Positions 1 to 6,171 of a DNA stretch of 6,171 nt are shown in pieces. Under the pieces are notes generated by a model that saw nothing but the letters and a program-made list of their open reading frames with translations, did no database searches and had not been told where the DNA came from. The stretch spans positions 1-6,171 of the forward strand of contig JBBWWC010000004.1 of assembly GCA_050256555.1 (NCBI GenBank), in the 5' to 3' direction. Position 1 is the first letter of the stretch; every line of letters starts with the position of its first letter. Source of the stretch: UBA1146 sp050256555 (lineage in GTDB: Bacteria > Planctomycetota > UBA8108 > UBA1146). Made by a program: the position numbers and the translations under genes.

Positions 1-1
1 A

Positions 2-2230
2 CCGGCCCAGGAACAAAGAGACGGGTCTTTCGGCTTCTCAGACCTGAAAGTCTTCCGACTCGGTTCCGGTGGTGGCCCTTGGCATGTCACAGATCTCGAT
101 GGAGATGATGACACCGACATGGCGATATGGGTCGGCGAACGTGGCGAGCTGATCCTTTTCCTACATGACCCAGAAACCAAAGGCTTCATACATCGCTCGG
201 GAGGCAATACTCTCGTCGACCCGGATGGTTGGAAAAGAGAAACCATTGCGATTCGTGCCGATGTCGAGGCCATCTCTTCAGGAGATCTGGATAACGACGG
301 GCACCTCGATCTGATTCTTTCCTGCCCCAAAGCCAATCGCATAGAAATCCGCTGGGGAGCCGCTAACGAAAATCGCTTCAAAACCGATTCGAGAATCCGC
401 TTACGTGAAATCGCCCGGGGTGATGCAACGTTGAATGTCGAAATCGACCGGACCATTTCCCAAACAGAAAAGGGTACCACCAACTTCACTGCAACGGTTC
501 GGGTCCTCTCCCGGGAGGGAATTCACGAGGTCAGTAACATTCGACGAGGGGCGACCCCAACGATCAAAACCAGAACAGGAACTGCAGCAGGTCCCTCCGC
601 CCTGGTTCATGAGGATTTCGACGGTGACGGTTGGCCCGATCTTCTCACTGTCAGCACGGCCTCATCGGATCGAGCCTTTCCACTGCGATTGCGGCCCGGA
701 TCAGATCACGGCTATGGCCCGGAAATCCTGCTCGAATCAGAGAACTCGCGCTTTCTCGGACTGGCTCCAACTTCGTCGGGATCACTGCTCCTGCTCGGCG
801 ATCGAGATCGACCAGTACTTCGCGGTGTCAAAATTAGTAGCGGGCAAGATCCTCGGATCCTTCCCAACCCGGAAATCTATCCACTTTCGGCAGCAGGAAT
901 CGGCAACGGGTCGATGGCCGTCGGCGACCTCGATGGAGATGGCGACCCTGATGTAGTCATCACAGATGTCAATCAATCACTCTTACGTCCTTACTGGAAT
1001 CAAGACGGCAAGCTACTGGCCGGGCGAGTCTCCCCCACCTTGAAGAAGCCTACCTCGGTATTAATTCGCAACCAGCAGGTCTTCGTAACCAGTTCTGAAG
1101 AAGGTGGGGTCGGCAGATCAATTCGAGAAATCGATGGCAACGAAGCTTCGGAGATCAAAGGCTTTGGCCTATCAATCAAACGAACTCGCAATGACGAAGG
1201 TTTCAGTTTCCCTGAACTACTCGACGAAGAAGTAGATACATCCAATCTCATCGCCATCACTTCTCCTCGTGAAGATGGTCCACTGCTGACTCTTCACAAA
1301 ATCGACAATCGAAATTACGAACTTCGCTATGGAGAACTCAAACAAGAGCTCAAATCTGGCCGAGAACCAGCCGGACTTCACTCCTTTGGTTCACCGGAAC
1401 AGACCCACATCGTTGTCGAGATTCCGTTCGAAACTCCACGGATCTTCCGACTCACTGACTCCGCATTCGAAGTCATCAAGACCCCGGCCACCGTTGAGTC
1501 CGGTGGCAGTGTTCAAGCCGGAGCTGAAGGGGAGCTACTTCTGGCCAAAGATGGCCGTTGTCGCATCGTCTCCATCATAGATTCAGAAGCTCAGGTCAAA
1601 AGACAGATCGATGCTCCAGGAGGATCGGCTCGTGTCGTCACCGCACTACGTGGACGTTTCGATCCACAACAAAAGACACAAATGATTCTGGTCGATGCCG
1701 GAGAAGGCCTGATTCATCTCTCCGACGGCATCAAGATTTTTGCCTCAGCAGAGGGTCCTTTCCAGAAGGTACGTAACGGCCTGAACGTTGACCTGGATGG
1801 AGATGGGCTCGATGAGATCCTGCTACTTGATCAGCGATCCCTGATGGTGATTCGCCCAGCCAGCAAGAACTGGAGCCTGAAAGAAGTCTTCTCTCGCCGC
1901 CAGCTCCAGGAGGAGAGCCGCGCCACGGGGTCAGCTCCTGGCGATCTCAATGGCGATGGAATCACTGATCTGGTGATTATCGATGGGGTCCGAGGCGAGC
2001 TAGAAATCCTGGCAGGCGGCAGTTCGTCTGCAAATCCTGGCCGTTTCTTCGAGCCCGCACTTTCCTTTCCTGTCTTCGAGAAAAAAACCTTCCGTGGAGC
2101 TGGAAGAGGCATCGAACCCAGAAAAGTCATCAATGCGGAACTTACCGGAGACAGTAGCGTTGATACGGTAATTCTTGTGCATGACCGACTGATCATTTAT
2201 CCGCAAGACTCAGGGGAGGACCTTCGCTGA
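2..2230 (+). CDS. FG-GAP/VCBS repeat beta-propeller protein, 5'-truncated by the window edge
   Basis: The frame is open from base 2, and good protein sequence (a DLDGDDDTD calcium loop at 92-121) precedes the first ATG at 119. That ATG is therefore internal and the true start lies upstream; 742 residues are visible. Six clear Asp-rich loops of the DxDxDGxxD type, each followed by a hydrophobic beta strand, start at 92, 284, 614, 926, 1790 and 1943. Degenerate copies lie near 1210-1261, 1643-1705 and 2138-2179. This is the signature of FG-GAP/VCBS repeats, which form the blades of integrin-alpha-like beta-propellers and bind Ca2+ in the loops. Family members are usually exported, so a signal peptide is expected upstream, but it is not visible. 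No catalytic domain is recognisable in the visible part, so the function is unknown; a role in surface binding or adhesion is inference. The TGA overlaps the pyrC ATG by one base. The family assignment is secure and the biological role is not. Confidence 0.9.
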   Translation, partial: PAQEQRDGSFGFSDLKVFRLGSGGGPWHVTDLDGDDDTDMAIWVGERGELILFLHDPETKGFIHRSGGNTLVDPDGWKRETIAIRADVEAISSGDLDNDGHLDLILSCPKANRIEIRWGAANENRFKTDSRIRLREIARGDATLNVEIDRTISQTEKGTTNFTATVRVLSREGIHEVSNIRRGATPTIKTRTGTAAGPSALVHEDFDGDGWPDLLTVSTASSDRAFPLRLRPGSDHGYGPEILLESENSRFLGLAPTSSGSLLLLGDRDRPVLRGVKISSGQDPRILPNPEIYPLSAAGIGNGSMAVGDLDGDGDPDVVITDVNQSLLRPYWNQDGKLLAGRVSPTLKKPTSVLIRNQQVFVTSSEEGGVGRSIREIDGNEASEIKGFGLSIKRTRNDEGFSFPELLDEEVDTSNLIAITSPREDGPLLTLHKIDNRNYELRYGELKQELKSGREPAGLHSFGSPEQTHIVVEIPFETPRIFRLTDSAFEVIKTPATVESGGSVQAGAEGELLLAKDGRCRIVSIIDSEAQVKRQIDAPGGSARVVTALRGRFDPQQKTQMILVDAGEGLIHLSDGIKIFASAEGPFQKVRNGLNVDLDGDGLDEILLLDQRSLMVIRPASKNWSLKEVFSRRQLQEESRATGSAPGDLNGDGITDLVIIDGVRGELEILAGGSSSANPGRFFEPALSFPVFEKKTFRGAGRGIEPRKVINAELTGDSSVDTVILVHDRLIIYPQDSGEDLR
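2213..2220 (+). promoter_or_regulatory. Shine-Dalgarno sequence of pyrC
   Basis: GGGGAGGA lies inside the last codons of the propeller gene, nine bases before the pyrC ATG at 2230. It fits the anti-Shine-Dalgarno sequence well at a normal spacing. Together with the TGATG stop/start overlap it fixes the pyrC start and suggests translational coupling to the upstream gene. Confidence 0.75.
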
Positions 2231-3528
2231 TGAGCCAACAAGGATCGACCGGAAATCAAGAATCAACCAGCTCAACCTGGCTTCTCGAAGGGGAACTGGT
2301 TGAATCCACCGGACGTGAAAAATCACGCCTGAGGATCTGTAAAGAAACCGGCCTGATTCTTGAGCGGGGGGATCTCCGTGGAGATCCAGATGTTACATGG
2401 CCCGAGGGCGTCATCGTCTGTCCTGGATTCATCGACATTCATGTTCATTGTCGAGACGATCCAGAAGGATCGCAGCGACACAAGGAAGATTTCACCACCG
2501 CCAGCAAAGCCGCCATCCAGGGCGGCGTGGTTCTGGTCGGTGATATGCCCAACAATCCAGATCCTCCTTCGACGATCGAAGCCTATCAACGAAAGAGAGA
2601 TCTAGCTGACGAACGATCTCTCATCGATGTCGTCCTCTATGGACTTCTGATTCGTGGAGGCGAACCGTTCCGTAACGATATCCCATGGAAATGCTACTTC
2701 GGCCCCAGCGTGGGAGATGTTGACTCCTGGGGAGACTCTACCGTTGAGGAGGTACTGGCACCTTTCAGAGGCCAGATGGTGATGTTCCATGCTGAAGATC
2801 CCACCATCTTGAATCGGTCTACCCAGCAACCCACTCACGAGGAACGTCGCCCTCCCGAAGCAGAAGTCGAGGCGATCCGTACCATCCTGAAGACCTGTAA
2901 ACATCTCGAAATCCACCCCCATATCGCTCATCTCTCGACAGCCGATGGATTGTCGCTCATCGAAGAAGCCAGACGAGGTGGTCAAAGGGTCACGACCGAG
3001 GTCACACCTCACCACCTTTGTTTCGATATCGAAAATCGACATCAAATCGCATGCGGTGAGTGGTTACAGATGAATCCACCCCTGCGAACGGCTCATGACC
3101 GAGCAGTTCTCAGAGAAGGCTTGCTATCTGGATCCGTTGATTGCCTGGCCACAGATCATGCGCCACACACCATCGAGGAGAACTCGGGGGGGATTTCCGG
3201 CGTACCACTTCTGGATACCTATGGAGCCTACCTCTGTCGGTTGGCCGACGAGGGGATCCCCTGGGAAACACTGGTCGATCGTGCCTCCACCACTCCTGCT
3301 CAGCTCTTCTCCGCCTTCACCGATGGTCGTTTCGGTGATCTTCAGCCAGGCTCCGTCGCCTCACTGAGTGTCATGGATCTTCGTCAGCCATGGCTCATCG
3401 AACGCCAATCCGTCCAGAGTCGAGCCGGCTGGTCACCCTTTGAGGGCCATCCTTTCCCGGGCAAGGTCATCGAGACCGTCATCCGGGGAATCCGTCGCAA
3501 CCCGACAACATCCGAGTTGCTCAATTGA
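2230..3528 (+). CDS. pyrC: Dihydroorotase (class I-type, zinc amidohydrolase)
   Basis: The 432-residue protein is full length for bacterial class I-type dihydroorotases. These cytosolic enzymes reversibly cyclise N-carbamoyl-L-aspartate to L-dihydroorotate, the third step of pyrimidine synthesis. Visible motifs, in order: PGFIDIHVHCR (65-75) with metal ligands H71 and H73 and carboxylate-binding R75; the MPN motif (106-108); K154 in WKCYFGPS, matching the carbamylated bridging lysine; HAED with H187; HIAHLSTA with metal ligand H234; EVTPHHL (257-263); MNPPLR (281-286) with substrate-binding N282 and R286; and ATDHAPH with catalytic D309. A C-terminal GWSPFEG/PGKV segment is also typical. TPHHL together with ATDHAPH favours dihydroorotase over allantoinase or dihydropyrimidinase. 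All key residues are present, so it should be active. The usual REPG after the HVH motif reads RDDP. The start is supported by a good ribosome binding site and a one-base overlap with the propeller gene. No pyrB or carAB is visible nearby. Confidence 0.95.
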   Translation: MSQQGSTGNQESTSSTWLLEGELVESTGREKSRLRICKETGLILERGDLRGDPDVTWPEGVIVCPGFIDIHVHCRDDPEGSQRHKEDFTTASKAAIQGGVVLVGDMPNNPDPPSTIEAYQRKRDLADERSLIDVVLYGLLIRGGEPFRNDIPWKCYFGPSVGDVDSWGDSTVEEVLAPFRGQMVMFHAEDPTILNRSTQQPTHEERRPPEAEVEAIRTILKTCKHLEIHPHIAHLSTADGLSLIEEARRGGQRVTTEVTPHHLCFDIENRHQIACGEWLQMNPPLRTAHDRAVLREGLLSGSVDCLATDHAPHTIEENSGGISGVPLLDTYGAYLCRLADEGIPWETLVDRASTTPAQLFSAFTDGRFGDLQPGSVASLSVMDLRQPWLIERQSVQSRAGWSPFEGHPFPGKVIETVIRGIRRNPTTSELLN

Positions 3529-3535
3529 TCCTGAA

Positions 3536-5404
3536 CTAGAGCTGTGAGGGACTCTCTGCTGGTAAGGCAACAGAGCCGATCGTCTCCATCAGCATGCTGA
3601 GGTTGTAAGGCTTCTGGATGAAAGCATCAAAGGGGCCACCGTCCTGGATCACTTCGTGACCATACCCACTGGAGAGAACCAACGGCAATCCGGGCCAACG
3701 GGAACGAATCTCTTTCCCAACCTCAAGCCCTGTACGTCCAGGCATCTCCATATCCAGAACGACAGCATGAAATTCTCGATACGTACTTTTCTGGCCGAGG
3801 CAAAGATCCTTATCGCACTTCCCAGACTTACATTTCGAACAACCATTCTTCAGTTGGTCCAGCGCATCGACAGATTCGGTAAATGGATAGACCTCGTAGC
3901 CCGTGCGCACGAGCATCCGGCACAGAATCTTCAGAACCATTTCATCATCATCGACGACCATGACCCTTCTGCCTGCGCCATCATTTCTATCCAGCTGCGG
4001 TTTTTCAATCAACGAGGTAGGCTTATCCTTTGACACCGGAAAAAGAACTTGAAAGTTCGTCCCCAAACCTAGATGCGAATTGACCCTCAAGCCTCCTTCA
4101 TGCCCTCGCACAATTCCAAGCACGGCGGCCAGACCCAATCCCCGACCAGTAAACTTGGTCGAGAAAAACGGTTCGAAGCAACGTTTCAAGGTCTCTTCGG
4201 ACATTCCTGATCCCTGGTCTTCCACCTCAAATACTATGTAACTGCCAGCTTCCAGAACTTCATCTCCAACAAAACCAGAAGCGAGATCTTCTGCTAAGAA
4301 CTCACTAAAACAGGTTCGCACGGTCACCGTATTACAGCTTTCGACAGAAGCTTCCGCAGCATTGATCACCAGATTCATCACAACCTGCTGTAGCTGTGTC
4401 AAGTTACAAGACACGCACGCAGATCCTCCACCCAGTTCATATTCAACCCGCACCGTTTTTGGTGTCGACAACCGGACCAGAGAACCGATCTCCGCGACCA
4501 GATCGTCAAAAGGAATCACCGTGGAGGAAAGACGACCTTTACCCGAATAAGCCAGCATCTGGCTCGTCAAATCAGACGCCTTCTGTGCACCGGCTTCGAT
4601 TTCCTCCACTTGCACGCGAACTCCAGCAGGAAGTGTTTCTTCGTAAAGCAACAAGCTCGTATTCCCTGAGATGGCCTGGAGCAAGTTATTAAAATCGTGA
4701 GCGATACCTCCGGCCAGAACTCCCAGACTCTCGAGTTTCTGCGCTTCCTGGAAGCGCGACTCCAATTGCTTCTTTGCATCTTCCGCACGGACTTGTCGAG
4801 ACCGAAGGAAAACCAGAAAAATTGCAGTTCCAACCAGAGTGGATGCCCAGAGAAATAGTGTAATCCAGTGCTTCTGGAGATTCTGAGCAGTAACTATCGC
4901 CTGTTCATTTCGAATGTTCTTTTCCAGCATCCGTGTTCGATCCAGAGCCCTGTGGTAAATCGCATCGAAAGAAATATCACTCTCACTACCTGCGGCACTG
5001 ACAGCGCGATCGGCGAGTCTCGAGTTCGCTTTCAGCTCCAGTAAGAGCAGATCTTCCTTGAGGATTCTGGCATGTTCCAGAATCGTGTGACCATCGATAA
5101 CGTTTTGCTCGATTTGAGAAATTTTCAATGCCAGATCTTCTTCAAAACGAGCGGCTTCTTTCCGAGCGACTACGAAATGTTGTTCAACTTCATCGACATC
5201 CTCGGTGGTATCACCTGTGATCAATTCTTCAGCCCACAGATGAGCCTCCGCTGACTCTTCGCGAATCAGAGAAAGGTGCAGAATTATCTCGGCAAAGTTA
5301 CGGCTCTGGAGTAACCAACCCTGGTGCATATAGAGAAGCGGCCCAAGAGAAGCGATGGCGAGAACGACTATCAGAAAGTAAGCCGACTGAGAAGATCTCA
5401 ACAT
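3536..5404 (-). CDS. Membrane-bound hybrid sensor histidine kinase with C-terminal receiver domain
   Basis: Numbering is from the ATG at 5404 (622 residues). Order: membrane helix about 8-26; a mostly helical, acidic, presumably periplasmic sensor region about 27-179; second membrane helix about 181-199; a short coiled coil; and a HisKA domain with H236 in GGIAHDFNNLL. The ATPase domain follows, with the N box (N344, N348), DQGSGM (D396), FEPFFSTK (410-417) and GRGLGLAAV (420-428). The receiver domain has acidic residues D485-D487, phospho-acceptor D551 in VLDMEMPG, LSSGYG and conserved K598 in QKPYN. No PAS or DNA-binding domain is seen, so output probably passes to a separate phosphotransfer or regulator protein. 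The stimulus is unknown. The receiver carries an unusual four-Cys insertion (C522, C525, C530, C535), and the ATPase domain has a CxxC (330-333). In-frame GTG codons at 5422, 5419 and 5416 could add up to six residues. The ATG is preferred because MLRSSQSAY leads straight into the first helix, though neither start has a strong ribosome binding site. Confidence 0.93.
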   Translation of the reverse strand: MLRSSQSAYFLIVVLAIASLGPLLYMHQGWLLQSRNFAEIILHLSLIREESAEAHLWAEELITGDTTEDVDEVEQHFVVARKEAARFEEDLALKISQIEQNVIDGHTILEHARILKEDLLLLELKANSRLADRAVSAAGSESDISFDAIYHRALDRTRMLEKNIRNEQAIVTAQNLQKHWITLFLWASTLVGTAIFLVFLRSRQVRAEDAKKQLESRFQEAQKLESLGVLAGGIAHDFNNLLQAISGNTSLLLYEETLPAGVRVQVEEIEAGAQKASDLTSQMLAYSGKGRLSSTVIPFDDLVAEIGSLVRLSTPKTVRVEYELGGGSACVSCNLTQLQQVVMNLVINAAEASVESCNTVTVRTCFSEFLAEDLASGFVGDEVLEAGSYIVFEVEDQGSGMSEETLKRCFEPFFSTKFTGRGLGLAAVLGIVRGHEGGLRVNSHLGLGTNFQVLFPVSKDKPTSLIEKPQLDRNDGAGRRVMVVDDDEMVLKILCRMLVRTGYEVYPFTESVDALDQLKNGCSKCKSGKCDKDLCLGQKSTYREFHAVVLDMEMPGRTGLEVGKEIRSRWPGLPLVLSSGYGHEVIQDGGPFDAFIQKPYNLSMLMETIGSVALPAESPSQL

Positions 5405-5493
5405 GTGCACACACACCACCACGGAAGGTCCAGTGCCGCTGGCAATGGTCCGGGGGCCTTTCCGAAAAAGAATACCATCTCTCTCAGAACAGA

Positions 5494-5523
5494 GACGGGG
5501 CGCGGCTTTCGCCGCGCCCCGTC
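5494..5523 (-). terminator. GC-rich hairpin, probable terminator of the dockerin-tailed gene
   Basis: Arms 5494-5506 and 5511-5523 (GACGGGGCGCGGC and its exact complement) form a perfect 13-bp stem with a 4-base loop. Read from the minus strand the loop is GAAA, a stable GNRA tetraloop; read from the plus strand it is TTTC. The hairpin begins 29 bases after the TGA of the minus-strand gene at 5553, and the minus-strand sequence just past it (TCTGTTCT) is only moderately T-rich. Position and loop favour termination of the leftward transcript before the kinase gene, possibly without a classical U-tract. A regulatory or mRNA-stabilising 3' hairpin is the alternative. Confidence 0.75.
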
Positions 5524-5552
5524 CAAGGCCTTAAATTATCGATTCAGTCGCT

Positions 5553-6171
5553 TCAGGGACAAGAACCGTAAGAATCGCAAGTCAGCGGATCATCGGTGGG
5601 ATCAAATCCACAGTTCTCACCCGGAGCGGGCAAGGTCGAGGATCCAAACAGATATCCCAACAAGGCGACCGGGTCAGAGATATCTAGTACACCGTCATCG
5701 TTGCAATCAGCACTATCCAAGCAGCTCGGATCGGGATCGCTGTTGAAAAGAAAGCCAAGGACTCGCACTGCGTCAGCAATGTTGATGGCCCCATCGGCAT
5801 TAGGATCCCCTCGACGGAAGGATGAAGATTCGCAGTTGTCTGGAATCCCATTACTGTTGGCATCGGCTTCCAAACCGCTGGCGATATCACAACTATCTGG
5901 AATGTTATTCGAATTGCAATCTTCAACAGTCCCCGCATCGATTTCGCAATCATCGATGGAGTTGTTGTTATTGCAATCGTCTGCGATTCCCAGATCAATC
6001 TCACAATTATCGAGCAATGTGTTGCTGTTGCAATCTTCTGCGGTACCCGCATTCAGCTCGCAGATATCGGGAATATTATCGAAATCGCAATCGACAAGAG
6101 ATCCGGCTTGAATATCACAGACATCGTGAACTCCATTGTTGTCGCAATCCTGGGTCGCAAGCTGGCACTCA
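5553..6171 (-). CDS. Secreted repeat protein with C-terminal dockerin-like domain, 5'-truncated by the window edge
   Basis: The frame is open from the right edge (last full codon 6168-6170) to the TGA at 5553-5555, showing the final 205 residues. The TTG at 6015-6017 is an internal leucine in the middle of a repeat, not a start. The visible part begins with tandem Cys/Asp/Asn-rich units resembling thrombospondin type 3 calcium-binding repeats (5835-6167). Next comes FRRGDPNADG and a dockerin-like pair of calcium loops: DPNADGAINIAD (5772-5807) and DCNDDGVLDISD (5673-5708), each followed by a hydrophobic helix (AVRVLGFLF, PVALLGYLF). The last 30 or so residues contain three cysteines (CGFD, TCDS, SCP). 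Such tails are common on large exported planctomycete proteins and are thought to mediate attachment or anchoring. The catalytic or binding part must lie upstream, outside the window, so no function can be given. The cysteine content suggests an oxidising, extracytoplasmic location. A strong hairpin follows the stop. Confidence 0.88.
   Translation of the reverse strand, partial: ECQLATQDCDNNGVHDVCDIQAGSLVDCDFDNIPDICELNAGTAEDCNSNTLLDNCEIDLGIADDCNNNNSIDDCEIDAGTVEDCNSNNIPDSCDIASGLEADANSNGIPDNCESSSFRRGDPNADGAINIADAVRVLGFLFNSDPDPSCLDSADCNDDGVLDISDPVALLGYLFGSSTLPAPGENCGFDPTDDPLTCDSYGSCP
5835..6167 (-). repeat. Tandem 57-bp (19-residue) coding repeats
   Basis: Five consecutive 57-bp units at 6063-6119, 6006-6062, 5949-6005, 5892-5948 and 5835-5891 encode 19 residues each. 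The pattern is C(D/E)IxxGxxxDCNxNxIPDx. A shorter 48-bp unit (16 residues) precedes them at 6120-6167, and the array probably continues beyond the window. Codons differ considerably between units, so this is an old, protein-level repeat rather than a recent DNA expansion. Each unit has two cysteines, except the last one before the dockerin-like domain, where the second is replaced by alanine (ADANSNG). Calcium binding through the Asp/Asn positions and disulphide pairing are inferred from similarity to thrombospondin type 3 repeats. Confidence 0.85.

Noticed and set aside
435..956. 173-codon plus-strand open frame overlapping the propeller gene in another frame
   Set aside because: Arg/Ser-rich translation without motifs, overlapping a frame with clear FG-GAP loops; a shadow frame.
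2370..2387. Perfect inverted repeat GGATCTCC-GT-GGAGATCC
   Set aside because: It lies inside pyrC and encodes RGDLRGDP in frame; an 8-bp repeat of this kind is plausible by chance in about 6 kb, and nothing nearby suggests an operator or terminator role.
2602..3045. 147-codon minus-strand open frame inside pyrC
   Set aside because: It is antisense to conserved dihydroorotase motifs and shows no recognisable domain.
5428..5452. Direct repeat GGTCC...GGTCC flanking TGCC-GCT-GGCA, as a possible operator upstream of the kinase
   Set aside because: The repeats are only 5 and 4 bases long, and no regulator site consensus could be recognised.
5465..5493. Possible sigma-70 promoter for the kinase (TATTCT on the minus strand as a -10)
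   Set aside because: It matches the -10 consensus at only four of six positions and has no convincing -35 at the right distance. A promoter is expected in this interval but cannot be placed.
5596..6111. 171-codon plus-strand open frame opposite the dockerin-tailed gene
   Set aside because: Low-complexity Ser/Leu/Gln translation is the antisense shadow of the Cys/Asp repeats; the minus-strand frame has clear calcium-loop motifs.

Overview
The window looks like chromosomal DNA of a planctomycete (Planctomycetota), probably an uncultured or poorly characterised marine or environmental lineage. The strongest clue is the partial gene at the right edge. It ends in short Cys/Asp/Asn repeats (DCNxNxIPDxC type) followed by an FRRGDPNADG...DAVRVLGFLF dockerin-like tail, an arrangement common at the C-termini of secreted planctomycete proteins. 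The large FG-GAP/VCBS-repeat protein at the left edge, moderate G+C and scarce Shine-Dalgarno signals on the minus strand agree with this. Genus-level placement is not possible from the sequence alone.

Layout, left to right. (1) From the left edge to 2230 (+) runs the 3' part of a long FG-GAP/VCBS beta-propeller protein whose start lies outside the window. (2) 2230-3528 (+) is a complete class I-type dihydroorotase (pyrC) whose ATG overlaps the TGA of the preceding gene by one base, with a good ribosome binding site inside that gene's end. (3) 3536-5404 (-) is a complete membrane-bound hybrid sensor histidine kinase with a C-terminal receiver domain. It converges on pyrC with only 7 bp between the two stop codons. 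(4) About 5405-5552 is the only real intergenic stretch. It holds a 13-bp G+C-rich hairpin with a GAAA loop on the minus strand, best read as the terminator of the next gene. (5) 5553-6171 (-) is the 3' end of a secreted calcium-binding repeat and dockerin-like protein that continues past the right edge.

The genes do not form an obvious single pathway. pyrC is a housekeeping pyrimidine enzyme that appears to be co-transcribed and translationally coupled with a probably exported propeller protein of unknown role. No other pyrimidine gene is visible. The kinase is oriented like the dockerin-tailed gene but is separated from it by the hairpin, so it probably has its own promoter. The least ordinary details are a four-cysteine insertion (Cx2Cx4Cx4C) inside the kinase's receiver domain, an additional CxxC in its ATP-binding domain, and the propeller-pyrC coupling. 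No CRISPR array, RNA gene, insertion sequence or clearly new multi-gene system was found.
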